This document shows, in pieces, positions 15,240 through 25,662 of a stretch of DNA of 64,000 bases (the first letter of the stretch is position 1; every line of letters begins with the position of its first letter). Source of the DNA: Pistricoccus aurantiacus (GTDB taxonomy: Bacteria; Pseudomonadota; Gammaproteobacteria; Pseudomonadales; Halomonadaceae); NCBI RefSeq assembly GCF_042682565.1, contig NZ_JBHUIC010000013.1. One strand, 5' to 3'. The notes beneath the pieces were generated by a model. The model was given only the letters and a program-made list of their open reading frames with translations, did not search any database and was not told the origin of the DNA. A program made the position numbers and the translations under genes.

Positions 15240-17756
15240 TCAACTGGTCGTGCTGGAATCTTTCCTGATCTCCGGCTGGGAAAAGACCAGCACCTCGGGC
15301 AGCTTGCCCTCGAACTTCTCCACGTCTCCTACGCCGGTCTGCCCGCAGTTGGCTTGGGCGAGCTTGGAGGTGGCGATCCCCGGGGTGAGATTGTTGACGT
15401 CACCGTAGCAGCACAGGCTGCCGATCTCCCGGGGATCGAGGGGGTCGAACCAACCGCCTTCCGATACCCGGATTACCCCCGGCATGATGTCGTCGGTTAC
15501 CACGACTCCGGCGAGGATCTGGCCACGGTCGTTGAAGACCCGTACCACATCGCCATCCTTGATATCGCGCTCTTTCGCATCTCGTGGGTTCATCCAGCAG
15601 GGTTCGCGGTTCTGCACCGCATAGGTCTTGCGAAACTCCGTGCCGCAGAGCTGCGAATGCAGCCGGCCACGGGGATGATTACTGGCGATGCTCAGCGGAT
15701 ACTTGGTATCAGGCCCGTCGAGGCGCTCGATCGGTTCCAGCCAGGTCGGATGCGGCGGGCAATCGTCGTAGCCGTATTTCGCGATGGCTCGGGAATAGAT
15801 CTCGAACTTGCCGGTGGCGGTGCCCAGCGCATTGAGAATCGGATCCTCGCGGAAGGACGCATGGCGCACAAAGTTCTTTTGTTCGTCCTTCAATGGGAAC
15901 GCAAGCGGCTTGTTGGATTCCCAGAACACATCGAAGACCGGCATTTCCATGCCCTTGGCCCGGGCCTCGATCTTGGCAGCCTCGTAGAAACCACGGATCC
16001 AGTCCATCTCGGCACGACCTTCGGTGAATTCCCTGCCCTTGCCCAGCTTGTCCGCGATGGCGGCGAAGATGTCGAAATCGTCCCGGGCTTCGAATTGCGG
16101 CTCGACGATCTTCCTCATTGCCACGATATGGGACAGCGCATAGTCACCGACCTGCTCGATGTCGTTGCGCTCGTAGGACGTGGTGCATGGCAGCACGATA
16201 TCCGCATGGCGAGCGGTGGCGGTCCATTGGAAGTCGTTGACGACGAAAGTATCCAGCTCTCGCCAGGCCCTGAGCATCTCGTTGCGATCCTGATGGTGGG
16301 CAAAGGGATTACCCCCGGCCCAGTAGGCCATCTTGATCAGCGGCAGCTCGATCTCGCTGCCGTTGAACTGCATGGTTTCGCCGGGGTTCAACAGGGTTTC
16401 GACAAAACGCGCCACCGGTATCATGACATCGCTGCCGGCTTCGTCGACCGATCCACCGCTACCCCCGCCGGCGGCATCTCCAATCGCCTTGAGAATGGGA
16501 CTATTGTGAGTCGGCGCGCCACCGGAGGAGTAGTGATAGCTCAGGCCATAGCCGCCCCCGGGCAAGCCGATCTGACCCAGCATGCAGGCCAGGGTCACCA
16601 GCATCCAGGTAGACTGCTCGCCATGATGCTGGCGCTGCATGGAGTAGCCGAGCGACAACATGGTGCGGTTGTTGGCAAAACGCCGGGCAAGATCGCGAAT
16701 GGTGTCCGCGTCGATGCCGCAAATCTCCGCAGCCCAGTCCGCATCCTTGGGCTGACCGTCGGATTCGCCGGTCAAATAGGGTTTGAACTCCTCGAAGCCG
16801 CTGGTGTAGCGGTCGAGGAATTTCTGATCGTGCAGATCTTCACTCAACAATGTATGGGCAATGCCCAGCATCAGCGGGACATCGGTCTGCGGCTTGGGCG
16901 CTATCCACTCACCGTCGAGATAGTCACAGGTGAGGGTCTTGAGCGGGTCGATGGAAATGACCTTCACCCCCGCTTTCTTGAGCGCCTCGATGCCCGGGAA
17001 GGCGCCATGATCCGCCACCTGCCAGGAGATCTGGGAGTTGTTATGAGGGTCGCAGCCCCAGAACACCATGAGATCGGTATTTTCGGCGAGCACCGGATAG
17101 GTGGTGCACTGCTCATAGACTTCGATGGACCCTGATACATAGGGCAGGATGACCTGGGCTGCACCGGTCGAATAATCGCCGATGCTGGAGGTAAAGCCAC
17201 CGGTCAGGTTCAACATACGACGCAGCAGCGTCTTGCAGTTGTGCAGCTTGCCCGGACTCTTCCAGCCGTAGGAGCCGCCATAGATCGCATTCTGCCCGTG
17301 CTGCTCGCGGACCCGGGTAATTTCGTTGGCCACCAGTTCGATCGCCTTGTCCCAGGAGACCCGCACGAAGTCACCGTCGCCACGACCGTCCGGATCGGCC
17401 CCCGGACCCTGCTCGAGCCAGGCGCGGCGTACCATCGGGTAGCGGATGCGCGAGGCGGAATAGATCGAGTCCCGCACCCCCTGGAGCATGGGCGTGGGCT
17501 GAGGATCATTCCCCCAGGGCTTGAATTCGACGGCGCGGCCATCCTCGACGACACCCTTGAACACCCCCCAGTGACAGCCGGAGATGACTTCTTTCGATGC
17601 ATCTTGGGCAAGCGCGCCCTTGCTCAGAAGGGAAAGCGAAAACGGCATGGCGCTGAGGGCCGCGGTCGCGGCGGAGCCCTGCAGGAATCGCCGCCTCCCT
17701 GGGGAAGCAACGTCCGCATAGGATACAACGCGCAACTCGTCAGTTTTCTTGCTCAT
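15240..17756 (-). CDS. torA: Periplasmic trimethylamine-N-oxide reductase (molybdenum)
   Basis: TorA reduces TMAO (and other N- or S-oxides) to the amine as a terminal anaerobic electron acceptor in the periplasm. The 838-residue protein (E. coli 848) carries a Tat signal, with GRRRFLQ at 20-26 and a hydrophobic stretch to ALA at about 50. The molybdopterin domain shows GDYSTGAAQ with Ser196 as the likely Mo ligand, plus WGCDPHNNSQI, GYSMQRQHHGEQ and a C-terminal dinucleotide-binding domain. There is no N-terminal Fe-S cysteine motif, as expected for the DMSO/TMAO reductase family. It overlaps torD by 4 bp and is the last gene of the operon. A biotin-sulfoxide or DMSO reductase is the alternative, but the neighbours favour TMAO reductase. 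Confidence 0.93.
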   Translation of the reverse strand: MSKKTDELRVVSYADVASPGRRRFLQGSAATAALSAMPFSLSLLSKGALAQDASKEVISGCHWGVFKGVVEDGRAVEFKPWGNDPQPTPMLQGVRDSIYSASRIRYPMVRRAWLEQGPGADPDGRGDGDFVRVSWDKAIELVANEITRVREQHGQNAIYGGSYGWKSPGKLHNCKTLLRRMLNLTGGFTSSIGDYSTGAAQVILPYVSGSIEVYEQCTTYPVLAENTDLMVFWGCDPHNNSQISWQVADHGAFPGIEALKKAGVKVISIDPLKTLTCDYLDGEWIAPKPQTDVPLMLGIAHTLLSEDLHDQKFLDRYTSGFEEFKPYLTGESDGQPKDADWAAEICGIDADTIRDLARRFANNRTMLSLGYSMQRQHHGEQSTWMLVTLACMLGQIGLPGGGYGLSYHYSSGGAPTHNSPILKAIGDAAGGGSGGSVDEAGSDVMIPVARFVETLLNPGETMQFNGSEIELPLIKMAYWAGGNPFAHHQDRNEMLRAWRELDTFVVNDFQWTATARHADIVLPCTTSYERNDIEQVGDYALSHIVAMRKIVEPQFEARDDFDIFAAIADKLGKGREFTEGRAEMDWIRGFYEAAKIEARAKGMEMPVFDVFWESNKPLAFPLKDEQKNFVRHASFREDPILNALGTATGKFEIYSRAIAKYGYDDCPPHPTWLEPIERLDGPDTKYPLSIASNHPRGRLHSQLCGTEFRKTYAVQNREPCWMNPRDAKERDIKDGDVVRVFNDRGQILAGVVVTDDIMPGVIRVSEGGWFDPLDPREIGSLCCYGDVNNLTPGIATSKLAQANCGQTGVGDVEKFEGKLPEVLVFSQPEIRKDSSTTS

Positions 17757-18439
17757 GCAGATTCTCCTTCACGTTGTTCGGCCACGGAAGCCAAAGCGGA
17801 CTCCCCGGATATCAGTGCGACAGACGCTTCGTGAATCAAAGCGAGCAGCAGCTTGCCGGCGCCAGCATAGAAGCCATCAGAGTCCTGTCGGGTCAACGCC
17901 TCCGTGAATGCCGGCACCCAGTCTTTCAGCCGGCGTACCAGATCCGCCGCGATCGTGTCGTGACCACCGCGAAGCGCTGCCGCCAGGGCAGCCAGCTCGA
18001 TGGCAAGATGATCCGGTGGCTCACAGCAGTCCGTACTGACGTGTAGATCGAGCGCGCGCAGTATCGCTTTCATTTCGACGACGGATTCGCCGCCAAGCGT
18101 CGATCCGTCTTTCCCTTTCCAAGCACTTTCGTAAGGCAGTACGGCGCGATGCCGAAAGATGCCTTCGAACAGCGCCGTGTAGCGGCGCTGCAGATGCACC
18201 GCCAGATTCTCCGAGTCATCCTGATCGAGGGTGCGACAGAGTGTTTCCGCCTCCGCCGAAGCCTCTAGCTGTGCGCCCATCCAGCGCAGTGCGTTTTGAC
18301 CTGACGTTGCGCCGGCCTGCGCCATCTGCTGCGATGACATCGGGGCCATGAAGATACCGCTCAACCACTCGGCAGCGACAATCAGCGCGCTGGAATCCGG
18401 ACCGTCGATGCCGCCCTCTGAGATAACGTCGCGGTTCAT
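17753..18439 (-). CDS. torD: TorD-type molybdoenzyme chaperone
   Basis: TorD-family chaperones bind the immature reductase and its Tat signal, promoting cofactor insertion before export. The 228-residue all-helical protein contains the family's central motif EPPDH at 140-144 followed by LAIELA. It also has the upstream LPYESAW segment (residues 101-107), which together form the typical TorD/DmsD signature. Its start overlaps the end of the cytochrome gene by 4 bp, and its stop overlaps torA by 4 bp, so the three genes are translationally coupled. The order C-D-A differs from torCAD of E. coli. Confidence 0.88.
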   Translation of the reverse strand: MNRDVISEGGIDGPDSSALIVAAEWLSGIFMAPMSSQQMAQAGATSGQNALRWMGAQLEASAEAETLCRTLDQDDSENLAVHLQRRYTALFEGIFRHRAVLPYESAWKGKDGSTLGGESVVEMKAILRALDLHVSTDCCEPPDHLAIELAALAAALRGGHDTIAADLVRRLKDWVPAFTEALTRQDSDGFYAGAGKLLLALIHEASVALISGESALASVAEQREGESA

Positions 18440-20106
18440 TGCGGCACTCCCTCGCTGGCATGCTGAACCACCGGGGCACCAGTATCCGGGCCAAGATCTT
18501 TGGAGTGATTCTGCAGATAGGAAAGGATCAGCCGGTACTCATCGTCATTGAAGGTCGTGAAGCGTTTCATGGATTTAAGAGTACCGATCCACTGATTCGC
18601 CGTGTAATGTTCCTTGCCCGGCAGGGTGTGACAAGACGAGCAGCTTTTCTGGTAAGCATTCTGGCTGTAGGTCCACAGCTCTTCCTGATCCAGGTTGAGC
18701 TGGCTTGCATCGGTCCAGAGTCTCAGGGTGACCGGCAGCCAGACCTGATCCGTATTAGGGTCGGTTTCCGCCTCACCACGCTCGGTGGCCTCCACGGCAG
18801 CATCACCCAGGGCGGCCATGATTACCCGCTGGCCCTTCTCCTGATAGATGACGGAGGGAGCGTTTTCCGGCTGCCAACCGGCAATTTCGAGTTGCAGCTT
18901 GTCGCCCTCCCTGGCAAGCACCTTGGCTTGCGCCGCGCCCAGGAACTTGCCGTCCTCGCTCTCGGCTTGCTCCAGGTCGGATGTCGTATAGAGCGACTTG
19001 GTACCGGCAACGTACACCTCATCGCCTTCGTTGATCTCTTTCGGATCGCTGGTCGGCAAAGGGGGACGGTTGTCCACTGCATTATCGAGCATCACCACTT
19101 CCTCGGTGCGGTTTGGCTCGGGCATGCCCGGGGCCGGTTTGTCCACGGCCGGAATATGGTTGAGGTAGGTCGCCATGGCCTGCAGATCCTGCCAGGGCAG
19201 CTGGGAGGTATTCTCTATAACCTCTGCCATGTCGCCACCGGACTTGCGCCCGATCGGATTGATACCGGTATGCAGGTAGTTGGCGATAGAGGCTGCGGAC
19301 CAGAAACCGATGCCGGTCTCATCCGGGGTAATGTTCGGAAAGTGTCCGGTACCTTCCGGATTCGGCCCACCGGCGTAGCGCTTGTCATCGGGAATGTTGC
19401 CCATGAAGGTACGCGGTGAGTGACATTCCGCGCAGTGTGCAGCCCCCTCTACCAGATAGCGGCCACGCTCGAATTTGGCATGGTCCACGTCTTCGGGGAG
19501 ATCGGCAGTATCGGCACCAATCTCCGCCGCGCTCTTGCCATCAAGGAAGGCAAGACGCCAGACGCCGATACCGCGACGAATATTGTAGGGAAACTTGAGC
19601 TCATGATCCGGCACCACCTTGTCGCTTTCCGGCAGCGTCATCATGTAGGCGTAGAGATCCCGTACGTCTTCCGGCTTCAGCCGCTGATAGGAGGTATAGG
19701 GAAACGCCGGGTAGAGGTTCTTGCCGTCGGGCAGAAGACTGTCGGGGCCGACGCCCTCGCGCACCGAACGGTCGAATTCCGCGAGCGTCCAATTGCCGAT
19801 GCCGTGCTCCGGGTCCGGTGAGATATTGGGCATGTGGAACTTGCCGAAATCGGTGTCGAGCACCTTGCCGCCGCCGAGCTGCTCGTCACTGTCTTGCCCT
19901 GTCGTGGCATGGCAGGTGGCACAGTCGGAGGCGACGAATACGAGGCGGCCGTTGTCGATATCCGCCGGGCTGTCAGCACTGGCCGCCGGTGGCAGACTAT
20001 AGGTCAGCGACCAGGTCCAGGGCGAGGTGAGAACGAGGAAACCACCGACGCCAAGGACGGCGACCCCCGCCACCGCGACGGAAATCTTCTTGCGTTTGCT
20101 TGCCAT
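18436..20106 (-). CDS. Membrane-anchored triheme c-type cytochrome, TorC-like fusion
   Basis: A predicted electron donor to TorA, 556 residues. After a basic N-terminus one hydrophobic anchor (about 8-30) is followed by a diheme region. Heme sites are CATCH at 62-66 and CAECH at 225-229, with MPNISPDPEHGIGNW, LYPAFPYTSYQRL and FPNITPDETGIGFW, the hallmarks of the cytochrome subunit of membrane alcohol or gluconate dehydrogenases. The C-terminal third (about 355-545) resembles the TorC tail: a small beta domain with GQRVIMAAL, then one heme site CSSCH at 489-493 and ANQWIGTLKSM. The tetraheme NapC/NirT module of E. coli TorC is absent. ATG 20106 has a GGGAG ribosome site. Electron transfer from quinol to TorA is inferred. 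Confidence 0.88.
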   Translation of the reverse strand: MASKRKKISVAVAGVAVLGVGGFLVLTSPWTWSLTYSLPPAASADSPADIDNGRLVFVASDCATCHATTGQDSDEQLGGGKVLDTDFGKFHMPNISPDPEHGIGNWTLAEFDRSVREGVGPDSLLPDGKNLYPAFPYTSYQRLKPEDVRDLYAYMMTLPESDKVVPDHELKFPYNIRRGIGVWRLAFLDGKSAAEIGADTADLPEDVDHAKFERGRYLVEGAAHCAECHSPRTFMGNIPDDKRYAGGPNPEGTGHFPNITPDETGIGFWSAASIANYLHTGINPIGRKSGGDMAEVIENTSQLPWQDLQAMATYLNHIPAVDKPAPGMPEPNRTEEVVMLDNAVDNRPPLPTSDPKEINEGDEVYVAGTKSLYTTSDLEQAESEDGKFLGAAQAKVLAREGDKLQLEIAGWQPENAPSVIYQEKGQRVIMAALGDAAVEATERGEAETDPNTDQVWLPVTLRLWTDASQLNLDQEELWTYSQNAYQKSCSSCHTLPGKEHYTANQWIGTLKSMKRFTTFNDDEYRLILSYLQNHSKDLGPDTGAPVVQHASEGVPQ

Positions 20107-20494
20107 GATGCGCTCCCTTGGATTGTCGCGATAGAGGCTGCTCGGCCGAATGTGCAGATTGCTACTCGAGTCCTGGGCCATACTCGAGCACCGGGATCAG
20201 GAGGGAAGGGCTCGAAGACTCATGCTTACGAGGCAAATAAGCGTTCTAATCTTTATGGTGTAAACATACGGCAAGGGCAGGAGAAGCGCTACCGTAAAGG
20301 CGGGGTGTCTTGACTTGAGTCAAGTATCCCTAGAAGGGCATGCTGCTATAACAATTCACTAGTCTGAAATTAAAAGTAAAAGTATAAGTGATTGATAAAC
20401 TTAAAGATTATATGATTTATCAGCATTGAAAAACGAATGACTGCGAGTCCGATAAGGATCGCCGTCATCGTAAGGTCGAAACGTTATTCGTACG
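20107..20494. promoter_or_regulatory. Upstream region of the tor operon
   Basis: This 388-bp gene-free stretch is the presumed promoter region of the leftward tor operon. It contains one clear palindromic site, listed separately at 20310-20323, and becomes AT-rich from about 20330 to 20430. No convincing -10/-35 pair could be placed at the standard distance from that site. No E. coli-type TorR boxes were recognised and torS/torT/torR genes are not adjacent. Confidence 0.45.
20310..20323. promoter_or_regulatory. FNR/ANR-type box upstream of tor operon
   Basis: TTGAC-TTGA-GTCAA, extended by matching C and G to a 16-bp site (CTTGACTTGAGTCAAG), differs from the FNR/ANR consensus TTGAT-N4-ATCAA only at the fifth base of each half. 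It lies about 200 bp before the cytochrome start, fitting anaerobic activation of a TMAO-respiration operon. The regulator identity is inferred from the site and the genes it precedes. Confidence 0.55.
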
Positions 20495-20593
20495 TTATCG
20501 ATGTTTTTTGCGAGTTACTCGATGCGCGGCTATCGCTACGCCAACAGCAATCGCCAGTACGAGAAGCATAGGAAGCCAATCAGCGAATGTCAT
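20495..20593 (-). CDS. 32-residue single-pass membrane mini-protein
   Basis: A short open frame of 32 codons that standard gene finders are likely to miss. The product starts MTFADWLPMLLVLAIAVG and ends in a basic tail, RVTRKKHR. It therefore has one hydrophobic helix of about 16-18 residues and a positively charged C-terminus, predicting an N-out/C-in inner-membrane anchor. The evidence that it is real is a GGGAG ribosome site about 8 bases before the ATG and the clean membrane-protein composition. It lies in the gap between uvrD and the tor operon on the same strand as both. No family is recognised. Functions such as a small regulator or subunit of a membrane complex are possible but unsupported. 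Confidence 0.55.
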   Translation of the reverse strand: MTFADWLPMLLVLAIAVGVAIAAHRVTRKKHR

Positions 20594-20630
20594 GATACGT
20601 CTCCCAGATCAAGCCTGACTTTAGCGTACA

Positions 20631-20780
20631 CTATCCGACCAGCGTGCCCAACAACGCCATGCCGGCGGTAATCTACTCGGTGAACCAGCCACCGACGAGA
20701 CACAAGGCCACCAGCGTGGCGCCGATGCGATCCAGGGCATCCGCCAAGCCACGGATGAATCGAAGCTGAAAATCCGTAAC
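20631..20780 (-). pseudogene. Decayed small membrane protein gene
   Basis: Reading leftward in one frame gives FIRGLADALDRIGATLVALC, then LVGGWFTE, a TAG stop at about two-thirds, and a second hydrophobic piece ITAGMALLGTLVG before a final TAG. The residue composition is that of a two-helix small membrane protein, and it continues across the internal stop. No start codon with a ribosome site is left at its beginning (GTT where a GTG might have been). It precedes the 32-residue mini-gene by 37 bp on the same strand, suggesting an old pair of small membrane genes, one of them now broken. A chance hydrophobic frame cannot be excluded. Confidence 0.4.
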
Positions 20781-20864
20781 TCAATATCTCATGTATTAGT
20801 GGTCAGCGTATGCCTGTCTTCGCCTAGGGTAATGAATCAGTAAAGTTTTTTATGCTGCGGTTGC

Positions 20865-23069
<2,205 letters not shown>

Positions 23070-23121
23070 GGAAGGCTACTTGCGGGGTCGAAAATGGACG
23101 ACAAGTCTAGCATATTCCGTT

Positions 23122-24231
23122 CTAACCTTTGGCCGGCTCGGCAAGCGCGAGATAATGCTCGACCACCGTTTCCAGGCGGAAACGATCGCAGCTATCCTCG
23201 GGAATCGTGGGTGGATGCGATACTACCCGTCGAATGGCCGCCGCGAAGGCCGCCGTGTCATCCAACGGAACCAGGCCCTCCTTGAAGCGCTCTCCAAGGA
23301 TCTCCGCGGGTCCACTCGGGCAATCGACGCTCACCACCGGAGTGCCGCAGGCAAGCGTCTCCGCCAATACCAGGGCAAACCCTTCGTAATCCGAACTGAG
23401 CAGGAGCGCCCGCGCATGCTTCATATACGGATAGGGATTGTCCTTGGGACCGACCATGCAAACGTTGCCACTTAACTTCATCTCGGCAATCAGCGCTTCG
23501 ACACGCTCGCTTTCCCTGCCTCCCCCGACCAGCAGAAGAGGCAGGCCGACGCCGCTGTCCCGATAGGCGGCAAGCAGGCGATCGAAACGCTTTTGACGCT
23601 GATCCATACGCCCCACGAAGACCAGATAGTCCGGGGGAGCGTCATTCACCGAATCCTCGGCAAGGGTGCGAATACGCGCGATGTCGAGAGGGTTATGAAT
23701 GGCCCGCGCCGCTCGGGGATGAACGTCGAAGTATGCCGTCAGACGTTCGAGCATACCCTGAGATACGGTGACCAGACGCTTGCGGTTGTATAGCTTCCTG
23801 ACCTTGCGCCGCTTCAGCCAACGTCCCAGGCCACGCTTGTTGCCAAGAAAGCCCGTGACCGGATCCGCGTGTAGGCAGTACCAGGCCTGCTCCGAGAGCC
23901 TTGACCGCACGACCACCTGGTGGGCGTGATGCAGATGCGCTAGCACCAGGTTAAAGGTGCCTTGCCGGTCGCCGAGCCAGGCATCGAACTGACGGGCGTG
24001 TCTGGCGTAGCGCTGCCAGCGCTCGAGACGATTCGTCGCGGCGCAGGGTAACTTGACGATCTCGACGTCGACGGGTAGTTCATAGCGCTGACGATCGCTC
24101 AAGATAACCAAGGTAACGCCGACCCCGGCCCGGTGCATACCAAGAATCAGGTCCCGAACCACGATCGGCGCACCCCCGGAATCCAGGTGATCGATCAGAA
24201 AGAGAACCTTGGCTGCTGATGAAGTCGGCAT
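23122..24231 (-). CDS. Glycosyltransferase family 4 protein
   Basis: A GT-B fold glycosyltransferase of about 369 residues. The N-terminal acceptor domain starts with VLFLIDHLDSGGAPIVVRDL, whose glycine loop is typical of GT4. The C-terminal donor domain shows YLVFVGRMDQRQKRFDRLL, a PYPYMKHARALLLSSDYEGF stretch and the E-x7-E motif (EGFALVLAE) that binds the sugar nucleotide, ending in VDCPSGPAEIL. It probably adds a sugar to a surface polysaccharide or lipid, but no other glycan genes are beside it, so donor and acceptor are unknown. ATG 24231 is preferred; an in-frame ATG at 24264 would add eleven polar residues and neither has a strong ribosome site. It lies 56 bp downstream of the HexR-type gene. 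Confidence 0.88.
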   Translation of the reverse strand: MPTSSAAKVLFLIDHLDSGGAPIVVRDLILGMHRAGVGVTLVILSDRQRYELPVDVEIVKLPCAATNRLERWQRYARHARQFDAWLGDRQGTFNLVLAHLHHAHQVVVRSRLSEQAWYCLHADPVTGFLGNKRGLGRWLKRRKVRKLYNRKRLVTVSQGMLERLTAYFDVHPRAARAIHNPLDIARIRTLAEDSVNDAPPDYLVFVGRMDQRQKRFDRLLAAYRDSGVGLPLLLVGGGRESERVEALIAEMKLSGNVCMVGPKDNPYPYMKHARALLLSSDYEGFALVLAETLACGTPVVSVDCPSGPAEILGERFKEGLVPLDDTAAFAAAIRRVVSHPPTIPEDSCDRFRLETVVEHYLALAEPAKG

Positions 24232-24287
24232 GGAACATCCGCGTGATGACGTTTCATGGTGCATGACACGCTCTTGGATTCATCCTG

Positions 24288-25190
24288 TCAGGATGCGCTA
24301 TTCGCTTGCTGCTCCGAAAAGCGCAGCGGGGTGAGGCTTTTCTTTACCGTCCTGAGCTGCTCCGCCAGTTTGGGGCCACGGGTCTTGGCCACCCCCACCG
24401 CGAGAACGTCGATCAGCACCAGATGGGCGATGCGAGAACTCATCGGGGTATAGATTTCCGTGTCCTCGTGCACGTCGATATACAGCGGCAGACTGACCTC
24501 CTCCGCCAGGGGCGAGCCGTGAGGGCAAAGCCCGATCACCGTGGCGCCGGCTTCCCGGGCCAGGCGCACGCTGGCCACCAGCGCCCGAGTGCGACCGGTC
24601 TGGGAAATCGCCACCACCACGTCGCCGGGCTTGAGTGTTACCGCGGACATGTTCTGCATATGCGGATCGCTGTAGGCGGAGGTGAAGATCTGCAGACGAA
24701 AGAACTTGTGCTGGGCATCCACCGCGACCGCCCCGGAGGCGCCGAAACCATAGAACTCCACCCGATCCGCCATGGCGAGGGTGTTGATCGCCTGGCTCAG
24801 GGCATCGTTGTCAAGGCGGTCACGCACGGACAGCAGAGTGCCCACGGTGGAGTCGAAGATGCTGTGGGAGAACTCCGCCACGCTGTCACTGTCGTTCATC
24901 GAGAACTGGGCGAACTGGCTGCCGGTGGCGAGCATCTGCGCCAGCTGAAGCTTGAAATCCTGGAAACCATTGCATCCCAGGGCACGACAGAAGCGCACTA
25001 CCGTAGGCTCGCTGACCTTGGCCTCCGTGGCCAAATCAACGATACGCATATGAATGACGTCTTCGGGATTGCGCAGCACAAAGCGCGCGACTTTCTGCTC
25101 GGAGCGTCGAAAGTGCTCCATGCGGCCTCTCATTTCATCGAACAGGGCACGGCTCACGATTCGCTCCTGGGTCCATTGAAAAACATTCAT
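24288..25190 (-). CDS. hexR: RpiR-family (HexR-type) sugar-phosphate-responsive regulator
   Basis: A 300-residue transcription regulator with an N-terminal RpiR-type HTH and a C-terminal SIS domain that senses a phosphosugar. The HTH holds RSEQKVARFVLRNPEDVIHM and VSEPTVVRFCRALGCNGFQD, which is very close to HexR. In Pseudomonas and relatives HexR represses Entner-Doudoroff genes and is released by KDPG. The SIS part contains VEFYGFGASGAVAVDAQHKF and AISQTGRTRALV. The start at ATG 25190 (MNVFQWTQERIVS) is a compromise: the frame is open 29 codons further, but HexR proteins start near here. No edd, zwf or pgl genes are adjacent. It is divergent from a 66-residue gene. Confidence 0.85.
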   Translation of the reverse strand: MNVFQWTQERIVSRALFDEMRGRMEHFRRSEQKVARFVLRNPEDVIHMRIVDLATEAKVSEPTVVRFCRALGCNGFQDFKLQLAQMLATGSQFAQFSMNDSDSVAEFSHSIFDSTVGTLLSVRDRLDNDALSQAINTLAMADRVEFYGFGASGAVAVDAQHKFFRLQIFTSAYSDPHMQNMSAVTLKPGDVVVAISQTGRTRALVASVRLAREAGATVIGLCPHGSPLAEEVSLPLYIDVHEDTEIYTPMSSRIAHLVLIDVLAVGVAKTRGPKLAEQLRTVKKSLTPLRFSEQQANSAS

Positions 25191-25412
25191 CTGGCGGGTC
25201 GCGCCGAAATAAAGGGGTTCATTATGCCTCAGCGACGCCAAGGCTGACGATGAATTAACGTCGATAAAGTAACCCAACTCCTTTTTTCATCGTTTTGTCA
25301 ATGGGGTTATAGTAAGGGTTATCGTTAAAAGTGAATGCCGGCTAGGCCTGTGTTTCCTGCCTGGGCGAATGCAAGAACGATGAGGCTTCACCGTTAGTCA
25401 GGAGTGTCGAAC

Positions 25413-25613
25413 ATGCGTAATGTCGAACAGCTGTCCTCGGTCAAGAGTGAACTTCTCGACATCTTCATGGGACTGGAGGCTATCGAACATCAGCAGCGTC
25501 GCAAGACCGCCGCCACCCGTCATCTGCGTGCCCGCCGCGGCATCGAATTACATAAGGAATTCAAGACGCTGGAGCGCGATATCGCGGATTACGCCGACGA
25601 TCGATTGCAGTAG
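25413..25613 (+). CDS. Small charged helical protein, unknown function
   Basis: A 66-residue cytoplasmic protein rich in Arg, Lys, Glu and Leu. It looks like two helices separated by a basic patch with QQRRKTAATRHLRARRGIEL in the middle, and ends in an acidic helix. No cysteine, membrane segment or signal peptide is present. The ATG at 25413 has GGAG about 8 bases upstream, a good site, and a strong hairpin follows the stop, so it looks like a complete small transcription unit. The RRK...RR..IEL pattern faintly recalls small Pseudomonas envelope-integrity proteins, but not enough to name it. It is divergent from hexR and convergent with the NSS transporter. Confidence 0.7.
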   Translation: MRNVEQLSSVKSELLDIFMGLEAIEHQQRRKTAATRHLRARRGIELHKEFKTLERDIADYADDRLQ

Positions 25614-25616
25614 CGC

Positions 25617-25651
25617 GATCCAGCCCCGCACGGATCTATCGGGGCTGGATC
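25617..25651. terminator. Long hairpin between convergent genes
   Basis: A perfect 12-bp stem, GATCCAGCCCCG with CGGGGCTGGATC, around an 11-base loop. It lies between the 66-residue gene and the NSS transporter, which converge, and can act on both. There is no long T-run on either strand. Confidence 0.65.
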
Positions 25652-25662
25652 AAATCAGCGTT

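Noticed and set aside
14631..17135. Very long plus-strand open frame (834 codons) opposite the TRAP and torA genes
   Set aside because: No domain, random composition; both minus-strand genes match known families along their full length.
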